Under the pieces are notes generated by a model. It was not told the origin of the DNA and did not search any database. It saw only the letters and a program-made list of their open reading frames with translations. Below, piece by piece: positions 34,631-42,564 of a stretch of 64,000 nt of DNA (its first letter is position 1; each line of letters opens with the position of its first letter). The translations under genes were made by a program, and so were the position numbers. The stretch is from Lysobacter luteus (GTDB taxonomy: Bacteria > Pseudomonadota > Gammaproteobacteria > Xanthomonadales > Xanthomonadaceae), in assembly GCF_907164845.1 (NCBI RefSeq), contig NZ_OU015430.1, forward strand, positions 1,230,001 to 1,294,000. Reading direction: 5' to 3'.

Positions 34631-35005
34631 ATGGACGTCGCGTCGATGCTGCAGGTTTCCGTCCTGTTGTTCCTGGTTGCCGCCCTGGGCGGCGTGACCA
34701 TGGCGGGCATCCGGTTTGCCGGCAAGCACAATCCACCCGCGTGGCTGGCGATGTTCCACGGCCTGCTGGCCGCGGCCGGACTCACGTTGCTGGCCTACGC
34801 GGCACTGGCCGAAGGTGTCCCCGCGATGGCCCAGCTGGCGCTGCTGCTGTTCCTGGTCGCGGCGGGCGGCGGCGCGGTGCTGAGCCTGCGCTACAAGTGG
34901 AACAACCTGCTGCTGCCCGCGTGGCTGGTGATCGTCCACGCGTTGGCCGCGGTGCTGGGTTTCGTGTTGCTCGCGGCCGTGGTGCTGCTCGGCGCAGACG
35001 GCTAG
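34631..35005 (+). CDS. Small four-helix membrane protein
   Basis: 124 residues and almost wholly hydrophobic: helices at about 5-26, 38-60, 66-86 and 96-120. The two halves look alike (GIRFAGKHNPPAWLAMFHGLLAAAGL versus SLRYKWNNLLLPAWLVIVHALAAVLGF), an internal duplication of a two-helix unit with a conserved PAWL and His. Family not recognised. A ggagga ribosome site precedes the ATG. It converges on the DUF4136 gene with 3 bases between them. Confidence 0.75.
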   Translation: MDVASMLQVSVLLFLVAALGGVTMAGIRFAGKHNPPAWLAMFHGLLAAAGLTLLAYAALAEGVPAMAQLALLLFLVAAGGGAVLSLRYKWNNLLLPAWLVIVHALAAVLGFVLLAAVVLLGADG

Positions 35006-35008
35006 GAC

Positions 35009-35614
35009 TTACGGCAGCACCGCGCCCGAACCGGCCACGAACGGATACCGGGCAAAGATCGCGGCGACCGCCTGATCCGCCGACGCGGCACGTTCCTGGG
35101 CGGTGCGCTGGGTCACCCGGCCGATCGCGTCGCCGGTCCAGACCAGGTGGTTGCGCTCGGCGTCGACCAGGTCGACCGTGAGCGTGCCGACGGTGTACTG
35201 GCGCACGCGCGTTTCGTCATACCAGACGGGCACGGCGAAATAGCTGCGGGCGCGATAGCTGTAAAAGTACTGCACGTCGCTGCGTGGCACGTTGTAAACG
35301 TCGCGCTCTTCCCGGATATAGCCCTGGAAGTTGACCCGCAGGTCGGGGTCGGCCGGATCGAAGCGGTAGCCGCGTGCGTCCATCTCGCGGCGGACAGACT
35401 GCTTGATGCGGTCGGAGAGATAACTGGTGTAGCCCGACTGCTCCATCGCGATCGGCTCGTAGAATGCGTACGTGCGATAGGCGGAGAAGTCCACGGTCGG
35501 GTCGGCGTCGGTACTGACGCGCGGCCCGGTGGCACAGGCGGCCAGCAGCAACGTGAGCAGGACGGCCAGCAGCAGCCGGAACGGGGTTTCCCGGGAAAAG
35601 TGGCGACGAGTCAT
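35009..35614 (-). CDS. DUF4136 family lipoprotein
   Basis: 201 residues. The signal peptide ends in the lipobox LAAC (Cys near residue 27), followed by the DUF4136 domain: VDFSAYRTYAFYEP, DPDLRVNFQG and YTVGTLTVDLVDAERNHLVWTGDAIGR. These are outer-membrane or periplasmic lipoproteins of unknown function, common in proteobacteria and Bacteroidetes. A cleaner alternative start than 35614 is not seen; the extra upstream codons of the frame lack a signal. Confidence 0.88.
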   Translation of the reverse strand: MTRRHFSRETPFRLLLAVLLTLLLAACATGPRVSTDADPTVDFSAYRTYAFYEPIAMEQSGYTSYLSDRIKQSVRREMDARGYRFDPADPDLRVNFQGYIREERDVYNVPRSDVQYFYSYRARSYFAVPVWYDETRVRQYTVGTLTVDLVDAERNHLVWTGDAIGRVTQRTAQERAASADQAVAAIFARYPFVAGSGAVLP

Positions 35615-35730
35615 GGCGCAGCGCTCCTGAATCGGACACGAAGACGCTAGCAACGCGTCCGGCGCGCCCGCGTGAAGCCGCCGGGACCCCGATTCCACCG
35701 CCCGTCCGATCGCCAACAATTACCCCTCAA

Positions 35731-36984
35731 GTGCGCGCCAGGGCTGCCGTTAACAGGGACGACCACTCCCGCGAGCGTCCCTTGGACTCACAGAACCGTG
35801 TTGCCGAACCGCCGGGCGCCCGAATCGCGGGGCCCGGGCGGCAGCGTGCCCGGAAGCTGTGCGACAGGGTGCTGTGCGACCGGGTGCTGTGCGACCGGGT
35901 GCTGGGAGGCGACCCACGGCTCCGGATCCGGACCACCCAATGGTTGATCACGGTGGCCGTCTACATCGGTTGCGGGACCGTCTTCGGTCTCGCGATGGGC
36001 ATGGGGTGGGTGGCGCCGGACGCATCGATGCTGCCGTGGGCGACGTTCGTCGGGACCATGCTGGCCGTGCTGTACGTGGCGCTGCGCAGCGGCTGGAGCG
36101 CACGCTTCCACGATGCCGCGCTCACTGCACCGCAGATCGTGCTGGGCGTGACCGCAGCCTGCTGGGGCTACGTGCTGGGTGGGCCGGTGCGCACCGCGGC
36201 CTTGTTCCCGCTGTTGCTCGTGCTGATTTTCGGCACATTCTCACTGGGTTGGCGACGGATCCTCTGGCTGACCGTATTCGCCATCGTCTCGCTGTCGTTC
36301 TCGATCGCGCTGCGGCATGGGCCGTCGCCCGGCGGGGACTGGTCGCTCGACGCGCCGGGGATGCACGTCGACCTGGTCAACCTGGGCATGCTGGTGGTGC
36401 TGCTGCCGGCCACGTCGCTGGTGGCGGTGCGGCTGTCATCGCTGCGACGCAAGCTGCGGTCGGAGCGTCGGGCCCTGACCGAGGCGTTGGCGGAAGTGCA
36501 GCGGCTGGCGACCCGCGACGAGCTGACCGGGCTGCCCAACCGGCGCCACATGCAGGAGCTGCTCGATCGTGAGCTGGCGCGCTCGGCACGCCACGAACAC
36601 CGCTTCAGCATCGCGCTGATCGACCTGGACCACTTCAAACGCATCAACGATGCCCACGGTCATGCGGCGGGCGACGCGGTGCTGCGGTCGTTCGCGATGA
36701 CCGCGGTGGGTGGGCTGCGCGGACACGACGTGCTCGCCCGCTGGGGCGGCGAGGAGTTCCTGCTGCTGATGCCCGATACCGCGGGGCCCCAGGCCGAGGC
36801 AACGGTGTGGAGGATGCTCGAGCGCGTCGGGCACCTGCCTTTCATGGATGCCGGATCGTTGTCGTTCTCGGCCGGTGTGTGCGAGTACCGCCGGGGTGAG
36901 ACCGCGACGCAGTTGCTGGATCGCGCCGATGTCCAGATGTACGAAGCCAAGCGGGCCGGGCGCGGCACGGTGCAGGTCGGCTGA
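35731..36984 (+). CDS. Membrane-bound diguanylate cyclase
   Basis: Up to 417 residues from the GTG at 35731. An N-terminal block of six hydrophobic helices (MASE-like sensor, about residues 70-235) is followed by a GGDEF domain with the variant GGEEF in ARWGGEEFLLLMP. RGHD five residues before is the RxxD inhibitory site. It should make c-di-GMP at the membrane. The first 55 residues are arginine-rich and carry the triplicated LCDRV; the true start may be nearer 35941, where the first helix begins. The terminator at 37029 is shared with the convergent gene. Confidence 0.85.
   Translation: MRARAAVNRDDHSRERPLDSQNRVAEPPGARIAGPGRQRARKLCDRVLCDRVLCDRVLGGDPRLRIRTTQWLITVAVYIGCGTVFGLAMGMGWVAPDASMLPWATFVGTMLAVLYVALRSGWSARFHDAALTAPQIVLGVTAACWGYVLGGPVRTAALFPLLLVLIFGTFSLGWRRILWLTVFAIVSLSFSIALRHGPSPGGDWSLDAPGMHVDLVNLGMLVVLLPATSLVAVRLSSLRRKLRSERRALTEALAEVQRLATRDELTGLPNRRHMQELLDRELARSARHEHRFSIALIDLDHFKRINDAHGHAAGDAVLRSFAMTAVGGLRGHDVLARWGGEEFLLLMPDTAGPQAEATVWRMLERVGHLPFMDAGSLSFSAGVCEYRRGETATQLLDRADVQMYEAKRAGRGTVQVG
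35856..35900 (+). repeat. Three tandem 15-base repeats inside the cyclase N-terminus
   Basis: Unit GCTGTGCGACCGGGT occurs three times head-to-tail with one mismatch in the first copy, and a fourth begins. It encodes L-C-D-R-V per copy. The 15-base length keeps frame, so copy changes would add or remove five residues without breaking the gene. It may also be non-coding if translation starts later. Confidence 0.85.
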
Positions 36985-37028
36985 AAAAACCGGCCCCGCT
37001 TCCGGGTACTGGCAGCGAGCGACGCGCA

Positions 37029-37060
37029 AGAAAAAGGGCAGCCGAGGCTGCCCCTTTTCG
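37029..37060. terminator. Bidirectional hairpin terminator
   Basis: AAAAAGGGCAGC and GCTGCCCCTTTTC form an eight-base GC stem flanked by A and T runs, so it can stop transcription from both the cyclase gene and the convergent lipoprotein gene at 37074. Confidence 0.85.
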
Positions 37061-37073
37061 TCGAATGCCCGGA

Positions 37074-37334
37074 TCAGGTATTCGGGTCGTCGTTCTCGTC
37101 CTCGTCCGCCGGCTCCACGTCGACGTCCGGCACCGGCACGGTGACGTCCTTGGTGCCGACATCCACGTCCGGGGCGTCGACGTCGTACTTGGGCACCTGG
37201 CCCGGGTCCTGGACTTCCACGTCCACGTCCGGCAGCTCGCCTTCCTGCGTCTGGTCGACGTCGCACGCCGCCAGCGCGAACGTCGACGCCAGGGCAACGG
37301 CCAGTACAGCGCTCTTCTTGATCAATCGGGTCAT
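37074..37334 (-). CDS. Small acidic lipoprotein with DVDV repeats
   Basis: 86 residues. Lipobox LAAC (Cys at about 24) after a signal peptide. The mature chain of about 60 residues is extremely acidic and repeats V-D-V units (PDVDVEVQDPG, YDVDAPDVDV, VPVPDVDVEPADEDEND). Alternating Val and Asp could form an extended beta structure that binds calcium, which is inference. Similar short lipoproteins occur in other Xanthomonads and pseudomonads. An aggag site precedes the ATG. Confidence 0.75.
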   Translation of the reverse strand: MTRLIKKSAVLAVALASTFALAACDVDQTQEGELPDVDVEVQDPGQVPKYDVDAPDVDVGTKDVTVPVPDVDVEPADEDENDDPNT

Positions 37335-37663
37335 GTCGCGACTCCTGGTAAGGGTGGGTCGATAGTTGCCGGAGCCGCGTCGACGCCGGGTGAGAGCGTG
37401 GACGTGGAAAGTTCCGACATGAAGAAGGCCCAGAGGCGGACAAGGAACGAGCGCCGTCTGAGCCTTCCGTGCCAGGACGCTCGCGCCGGACCTCAGCCCT
37501 TTGCTTCGCGTTCCTGACAAGCGCGAAACTACGCCGGCCGGTGTTACCCCGCTGTCAAACGCGGCATCACGTCCACTGCACGAACCGGGAACCCTCGCTT
37601 AACGCCGCAGCGCCTATTGATCGTCTGATCCATGACAAAGGCCTCAAGGCCAAAGGAGCAGCG
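37335..37663. other. Intergenic region between divergent lipoprotein genes
   Basis: 329 bases between the start codons of two divergently transcribed lipoprotein genes. It must hold both promoters and ribosome sites (aggag toward 37334, aaaggag toward 37664). A GGAACC at 37588 recalls an ECF-sigma -35 element, but no partner at a 16-17 base distance was found. No gene, repeat or RNA structure is recognised. Confidence 0.5.
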
Positions 37664-38329
37664 GTGAAACCGACCCCATCGCCGAACACCCGTTTCCGTG
37701 CCGGCCGTGCCAGCGTGGCGGGAATCGCGCTTGTGCTTTCGATGCTCGCCGGGTGCGCGCAGGACGCGGCCGACCACGTCGATGCCGACGATGTCCAGCA
37801 GGCCGCCGCTGACGACATCCCCGGCGACGAGCGTGGACCCGCGACGCCGCCCGGCACCGGGCCGGACAGCACCGCCGGCGGGACTGTAGAAGGCACCGGC
37901 CAGGTGGCGACGCAGAGCGGCGTCGACCGCCCCGACGCCAACACGGTCTCCGCCGCGACCGCCGGGGCGTCGAGTCCGTACTTGGTGAACGGAGCCGGGA
38001 GCGCGCTGTACTTCCTGGAAGGCGATGCCGACGGCAGCGGCTGCGTCGACCACTGCATCGAAGCCTGGCCACCGGCCCTCGCCGCCGAAGTGGCGCCGAG
38101 CGCCGGCGACGGAGTCGACGCGACGATGCTGGGGACCATCAACCGCGGCGACGGGTCCGTCCAGGTCACCTACGACGGCCACCCGCTCTACCGGTACGCG
38201 GGCGACGTGGGTGCGGGTCGTACCAACGGCATGAACGTCCGCGACAAGTACGGCCAATGGCACCTGGTGGGAGCTGACGGCAAGCCCGTAGCCGGCGAGG
38301 CAGCCGGGACGACTGCCGCGGACGAGTAG
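37664..38329 (+). CDS. COG4315-type lipoprotein (secreted repeat of unknown function), copy 1
   Basis: 221 residues from GTG 37664 (aaaggag ribosome site; lipobox LAGC). After a disordered acidic linker of about 75 residues comes a COG4315 unit: PYLVNGAGSALYFLEGDADGSGC, HCIEAWPPALA and VQVTYDGHPLYRYAGDVGAGRTNGMNVRDKYGQWHLV. The conserved Cys pair likely forms a disulfide. Such proteins are envelope-located and of unknown function, sometimes linked to redox metal binding. A paralog of the same layout lies at 45766. Confidence 0.83.
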   Translation: MKPTPSPNTRFRAGRASVAGIALVLSMLAGCAQDAADHVDADDVQQAAADDIPGDERGPATPPGTGPDSTAGGTVEGTGQVATQSGVDRPDANTVSAATAGASSPYLVNGAGSALYFLEGDADGSGCVDHCIEAWPPALAAEVAPSAGDGVDATMLGTINRGDGSVQVTYDGHPLYRYAGDVGAGRTNGMNVRDKYGQWHLVGADGKPVAGEAAGTTAADE

Positions 38330-38348
38330 CCAGGCTCCGCACGCCCGC

Positions 38349-39440
38349 TCAACCGGCGGGCGTGCTGTCCGCGTCGGCGTCGGAGGCTTGCGAGGTCGAG
38401 GCGTGGATGGCCTGGTCGAACTCCGAGAATGGACTGTCCAACCGGCACTTGCCGTCCGGGAAGCCGAACCGCTCGCGCAGCTCCAGCCCGCAGGTGTTCA
38501 TCGCGTCCAGGTTCTCGTCCTGGCGCGCGCACTTGCGGTCGAAACTGCGGAAGAAGTTGTCGCGGCGACGCACGAAGTCCTCACCGCACTTGCGCGCGAG
38601 GCGGATGCGGTCGAGGTCGTCCTGCGCAGCATTGATGCCGACGATGCCGAACTCCTCCAGCTCGTGGGTCGTGAGCAGGCGAAGGCTGCGGTTGGGCACC
38701 GTCATCATCATGTCCGCGAGGGCCACCGCGCCGCCGTTGCGGGCCAGGTACTGCTCGATGTTGGCGTGGACCTCCTGCAGTTCCTGGCTGAGCTCCGCGC
38801 GCGACGTCGCGCCCGACTGCAGGCGGATGATCCGGTGCACGCCGACCTTGCCGGAGATCAGGCGGTTGTCGCCGCCGGCCAGCACCAGCACGCACGAGCT
38901 GTGGCAGACCGCATCCTCGCGCACCCAGATGGTCCAGCCGGCCTCGGCGATAAGGTCGCCGGCCCGGATCGCGGCTTCCACCTGGCCGCCGCTCGAATCG
39001 ATGTCCAGGATGCGGTTGCGAAGACCCATCCGATCGGCCATCACCCCGACGCGCTCCACCAGCGTGACGAAATCGGTCGCGACCTTGCCCGAGTAGCTCA
39101 GCCGCAGGACGCCAGTCTCCTGGCAGGGCGCCATCGTCTCCGACATCGGCTCGAAACCCAGGTCGGACAGGGTCGCGCCGTCACCCGAAGTTTCGTAGTC
39201 GACTTCGCAGCTGATCCTCGCCTCGCCCGATTCCAGCATCGCCTCGGGCCAGTCGGTGGTGGTCGCCAGGTCCGCAGGGGGCTCGGGGACCGGCGGCTCG
39301 TCGACCGAGACCGCGCCGTAGTTGGTCTCGCCGTCACCACTGGTGGCCTCGATGATCACCGGTTCCTCGACCGGCGGCGTCTGATTGCACGCGCACAGCG
39401 CCACGCAGAACAGCAGGAGCGGGAGCATTCGGGCGCGCAT
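38349..39440 (-). CDS. ClpP/crotonase-fold periplasmic lipoprotein (COG3904-like)
   Basis: 363 residues. The N-terminus MLPLLLFCVALCAC has lipobox-like LCAC, so it is probably an envelope lipoprotein. The middle has the ClpP fold: LDIDSSGGQVEAAIRAGDLI (oxyanion GG), CHSSCVLVLAGG with the probable nucleophilic Ser between two cysteines, and VGVHRI with His. A helical cysteine-containing C-terminal region of 120 residues follows. It may be a membrane-associated protease. The Ser-His pair agrees with ClpP; no chaperone partner is nearby. Confidence 0.78.
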   Translation of the reverse strand: MRARMLPLLLFCVALCACNQTPPVEEPVIIEATSGDGETNYGAVSVDEPPVPEPPADLATTTDWPEAMLESGEARISCEVDYETSGDGATLSDLGFEPMSETMAPCQETGVLRLSYSGKVATDFVTLVERVGVMADRMGLRNRILDIDSSGGQVEAAIRAGDLIAEAGWTIWVREDAVCHSSCVLVLAGGDNRLISGKVGVHRIIRLQSGATSRAELSQELQEVHANIEQYLARNGGAVALADMMMTVPNRSLRLLTTHELEEFGIVGINAAQDDLDRIRLARKCGEDFVRRRDNFFRSFDRKCARQDENLDAMNTCGLELRERFGFPDGKCRLDSPFSEFDQAIHASTSQASDADADSTPAG

Positions 39441-39577
39441 CGGATCCTCTCGGCGGGCGTCGCGGCAAGGGCCGACGACAGTCACCGCAGTCTAGGACAC
39501 GCACCCGCGCGCGGGAGCAACCTGCGATGAACATCACGCCGTCCGCTGCGACTGGCGCCTCGCCGCCCGGGCAGGGT

Positions 39578-39583
39578 TAGGAT
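39578..39583 (+). promoter_or_regulatory. -10 element for a leaderless hemolysin III mRNA
   Basis: TAGGAT lies so that +1, seven bases further on, is the A of the ATG at 39590. No ribosome site precedes that ATG. No good -35 hexamer is seen. Confidence 0.4.
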
Positions 39584-39589
39584 TGCACC

Positions 39590-40243
39590 ATGCGCCCCCG
39601 TACCGAAGGAGCCGTGACCGTGAACGATGTCGGCGAGGAACTCGCCAATGCACTGACGCATGGCCTCGGGGCGGTCGCGGCGCTGGCCGGCGGCGCGGTG
39701 CTCATCACGCTCGCGGCGGTGTTCGGCGACGGCTGGCAGCTGGCCGGAGCGATCGTCTTCGGCGTCTGCCTGCTGCTGCTCTACCTGGCGTCGACGCTGT
39801 ACCACTCGGTGTCGGACCCGATCGCCAAGGCGCGGCTGAAGGTGCTGGACCACTGCGCGATCTACCTGCTGATAGCAGGCACCTACACGCCGTTCACCCT
39901 GATCGGCCTGCGCGGGCCCTGGGGCTGGGGGCTGTTCGCGGGGATCTGGGCGCTGGCGATCGCCGGCGTGGTGTTCAAGCTGTTCTACACCGGCCGGTTC
40001 CGGCTGCTGTCGACCCTGCTGTACATCGCGATGGGCTGGCTGGTGCTGGTGGCGATCAAGCCGCTGCTGGACGCGCTCGATGGCTGGACACTCGGCTGGC
40101 TGCTGGCCGGTGGCGCCTGCTACACGCTGGGAACATTCTTCTACCACCGGCCGTCGCTGCGCTATTCGCACGCGGTGTGGCACCTGTTCGTGGTGGCCGG
40201 CAGCGTCTGCCACTACATCTCGGTGATGGCACAGGTGGTCTGA
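39590..40243 (+). CDS. Hemolysin III family (PAQR) membrane protein
   Basis: 217 residues with seven membrane helices. The PAQR signatures ELANALTHGLGA, STLYHSVSD and AGTYTPF, plus the C-terminal histidine pair in YSHAVWHLFVVAGSVCHY, are intact. These His and Asp residues form the zinc site of the family. The name comes from Bacillus cereus hemolysin III; in most bacteria it maintains membrane lipid homeostasis. The start 39590 is supported by a -10 element that would make it leaderless. GTG 39620, with an aaggag site, is a second possible start. A bidirectional terminator follows. Confidence 0.9.
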   Translation: MRPRTEGAVTVNDVGEELANALTHGLGAVAALAGGAVLITLAAVFGDGWQLAGAIVFGVCLLLLYLASTLYHSVSDPIAKARLKVLDHCAIYLLIAGTYTPFTLIGLRGPWGWGLFAGIWALAIAGVVFKLFYTGRFRLLSTLLYIAMGWLVLVAIKPLLDALDGWTLGWLLAGGACYTLGTFFYHRPSLRYSHAVWHLFVVAGSVCHYISVMAQVV

Positions 40244-40255
40244 CCACCACGCAGC

Positions 40256-40282
40256 AAAAAGCCCGCGTCGCCGCGGGCTTTC
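40256..40282. terminator. Bidirectional hairpin terminator
   Basis: AAAAAGCCCGCG and CGCGGGCTTT form a stem around TCGC. It serves the hemolysin III gene and possibly the convergent FKBP gene. Confidence 0.85.
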
Positions 40283-40306
40283 CAGTGCATCGCAACGTCG
40301 CCCGGA

Positions 40307-40774
40307 TCAGGCGGCGTCGACGTGCCCCTGGTTCAACTCGGCTTCCGACGCCTCGCGCACGTCGGCGACCTGGACGTCGAAATGCAGGTTCTGGCCGGCC
40401 AGCGGGTGGTTGCCGTCGACCGTCACCTCTTCGGTGTCGACCTTGGTCACGGTGACCATCAGCGGGCCCTGGGCCGTGCGCGCTTCGAACTGCATGCCCG
40501 GCTGCACCGAATCGACACCCTCGAACGCGCTGCGCGGCACGACCTGGATCAGGCCGTCGTGGCGCGGGCCGTAGCCCTGCTCGGGAGCGATGTCGGCGGT
40601 CAGGCTGTCGCCGGTCTTGCGCCCGGCAAGCGCCTGCTCCAGGCCCGGGATGATGTTGCCCGCGCCCTGCAGGTAGCTCAGCGGCGCGTCGGCGGCGGAC
40701 TTGTCGATGACCTCGCCGGCGTCGTTGGTCAGGGTGTAATGGATGGCGGCGACGCGCCCATCGGCGATCTCCAT
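40307..40774 (-). CDS. SlyD-like FKBP-type peptidyl-prolyl isomerase
   Basis: 155 residues of the SlyD/SlpA group. The FKBP half-domains LSYLQGAGNIIPGLEQAL and EQGYGPRHDGLIQVV frame an insert-in-flap domain (about 70-130) that binds unfolded chains. GNHPLAGQNLHFDVQVADVREAS is the conserved end. The His/Cys metal tail of E. coli SlyD is missing, so it is closer to SlpA/FkpB-like forms. Start at 40774, where the family begins (MEIADGRVAAIHY). Confidence 0.9.
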   Translation of the reverse strand: MEIADGRVAAIHYTLTNDAGEVIDKSAADAPLSYLQGAGNIIPGLEQALAGRKTGDSLTADIAPEQGYGPRHDGLIQVVPRSAFEGVDSVQPGMQFEARTAQGPLMVTVTKVDTEEVTVDGNHPLAGQNLHFDVQVADVREASEAELNQGHVDAA

Positions 40775-41023
40775 GGGAAACCTCACTGGTAACAAAAGGG
40801 GGGTGGAATACGCCGGTCAACCCACGGCGCGGATGGCATGTAACCCGCCCAGCCTAGGAAACCCGCCGCCGCGCCGCAACCCCGCGCATCCGGCGCGCGT
40901 GGCTGATCTGCGCGACAATCCCCGTTCACCTGACTGGGGGTCCGGTGCCTGGGGGTACGCCGTTTATTTCGCGTGCACCTTGCGCCGTCTACGTTTCGCG
41001 CTCGCAGCGCAAGGAGCCGTTTG

Positions 41024-41638
41024 ATGACCCTGACCGCAATCGTCGGACCCGGAGGCGCGCGTCGCGCGTTGCTCGCTGCTTCGCTCGCCGTGGCGGTAGC
41101 CGGCTGCGCCACTTTGAACCCTGACCAGGATGCCCCGGATTTTGGCGCGTCGATGGCGATCGCCCGTGCGCACCTGGAGGCCGGCCAGGCCGATGCGGCG
41201 GTCGTTGCGCTGGGCACCGCGGCCACCCTCGACCGTGCAAGCAAGGAACCGTGGCTCGAGATGGCCCGCATCCGGGAGTCCCAGGGCCGCCACGTCGATG
41301 CGCTCGCGGCGGCCGAGCAGGTGTTGCGGCGTGACCCGACCGATGCGGCCGCGCACGAGATCACCATCGCGAGCGGGCTGGAAGTGGCGCGTCGCACGCT
41401 GCAACGGTTGCTTGCGACCGAGCAGCCGCCCGATGCCGACCAACTCGCTACGGCGCAGGCCATCGGTACGTTGATGACGCAGGTGTTCGGCCCGGAGTTC
41501 CTTGTGTCCGACGAGCTGCGCACACAATTGGCGCGCGAAGCGGTGGCCCGCTACAAGGCGCGGCGCATCGAGAAGCTGCCCGAAGCCCGCCAGGAAGCGC
41601 CCAAGGGCGATCCGCTCGACCTGCTCGGTGGCGACTGA
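41024..41638 (+). CDS. TPR-containing lipoprotein
   Basis: 204 residues. Signal peptide with lipobox VAGC (Cys near residue 26), followed by helical repeats that look like tetratricopeptide repeats (ARAHLEAGQADAAVVALGTAATLDRASKEPWLEMARIRESQG). The C-terminus is charged and ends DLLGGD. It is likely an envelope scaffold protein. The 249-base gap before it, shared with the divergent FKBP gene, contains no recognised gene. It lies 74 bases before the amidohydrolase operon and could be its upstream neighbour in the same transcript. Confidence 0.75.
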   Translation: MTLTAIVGPGGARRALLAASLAVAVAGCATLNPDQDAPDFGASMAIARAHLEAGQADAAVVALGTAATLDRASKEPWLEMARIRESQGRHVDALAAAEQVLRRDPTDAAAHEITIASGLEVARRTLQRLLATEQPPDADQLATAQAIGTLMTQVFGPEFLVSDELRTQLAREAVARYKARRIEKLPEARQEAPKGDPLDLLGGD

Positions 41639-41712
41639 CCCGGCTCGGCGCCTCCGGACCCGCCGCAGTCCAATCACGGACTCTCCATGCGGGCGATGGG
41701 AGCATCGTCGCC

Positions 41713-42564
41713 ATGCAGAGCCTCCAAGAATCCTCGCCGCAGTTCTTCTCCCGCGACGAACAACTCGTCCTCGAACAACCTTCCGACGACTGGGACCTGG
41801 TGCTGGGTGACGGCCCCGTGGTGGCCACGGCCATCCACGATGGCCACGCCATGCGTGACTCGCTGCTGCCGTACCTGGCCTTCAGCGAGGAAGAGCGCCG
41901 CCGCGACGAGGACCCGCTGACCGGCATGCTCGCGGTCGTCGGCGACGTCCGCCTGACGGTGCGCACCTCGCGCTTCGAGGTCGACCTCAACCGTCCGCGC
42001 GCCAAGGCCATTTCCACCAACCCCGCCGACACCTGGGGCTTGCAGGTGTGGAAGGGGCCGCTGCCGGACGCCGAGCTGGAACGGTCCCTGGCCATCCACG
42101 ATCGCTTCTACGCGATGGTCGGTTCGCTCATGGACGAGATGATCGAGCGCTGGGGCTGCGTGCTGTTGCTGGACATCCACAGCTACAACCATCGTCGCGA
42201 CGGCGCGGACGCCGAGCCGGCCGAGCCGCATCGCAATCCCGACATCGACCTGGGCGTCACCACCCTTGACCCGCGCCGCTGGGGCCGGGTGGCGGACCGC
42301 TTCGCCGAAGTCTTGCGCGGGCACGAGGTCGGGGGTCGCCGACCCGATGTGCGCGAGAACGTCCGCTACGAGGGCGGAGGCCATTTCCCGGAGTGGCTGT
42401 ACTCCACCTACGGCGAACGCGTCTGCGCGATCTCGCTGGAGTACAAGAAGATCTACATGGACGAGTGGACCGCGCAGGCCGACATCGCCGTGGTGGAGCA
42501 GTTCCGCGCGGGGTTGCAGGACGCGGTGGACGCCGTCCGCGGCGAGTTCCTCGCATGCCGGTGA
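41713..42564 (+). CDS. N-formylglutamate amidohydrolase-like enzyme
   Basis: 283 residues of the FGase/HutG2 fold (zinc amidohydrolase). Candidate motifs are HDGH (residues 42-45), FEVDLNRPRAKAI (89-100), LLLDIHSYNHRR (151-162) and VRYEGGGHFPEWLY. The family removes formyl or acyl groups from amino acids and is related to zinc carboxypeptidases. No histidine-utilisation genes are near. Instead it is coupled by a 10-base overlap to a DUF1704 metallopeptidase and then to an ATP-grasp ligase, so it probably acts on a peptide-like product, not on histidine degradation. A gggagc site precedes the ATG. Confidence 0.88.
   Translation: MQSLQESSPQFFSRDEQLVLEQPSDDWDLVLGDGPVVATAIHDGHAMRDSLLPYLAFSEEERRRDEDPLTGMLAVVGDVRLTVRTSRFEVDLNRPRAKAISTNPADTWGLQVWKGPLPDAELERSLAIHDRFYAMVGSLMDEMIERWGCVLLLDIHSYNHRRDGADAEPAEPHRNPDIDLGVTTLDPRRWGRVADRFAEVLRGHEVGGRRPDVRENVRYEGGGHFPEWLYSTYGERVCAISLEYKKIYMDEWTAQADIAVVEQFRAGLQDAVDAVRGEFLACR

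Noticed and set aside
35731-35940. Treating the LCDRV repeats as a CRISPR or phase-variable SSR
   Set aside because: Units are adjacent with no spacers, so not CRISPR. The unit is 15 bases and keeps frame, so it cannot switch the gene off.
37588-37640. GGAACC near 37588 as an ECF-sigma promoter
   Set aside because: The nearest TCTGA lies 30 bases on, too far for a -10 partner.
41713-42564. Reading the amidohydrolase as HutG of histidine degradation
   Set aside because: No hutH, hutU, hutI or hutC nearby, and the gene is coupled to a DUF1704 peptidase and an ATP-grasp ligase.
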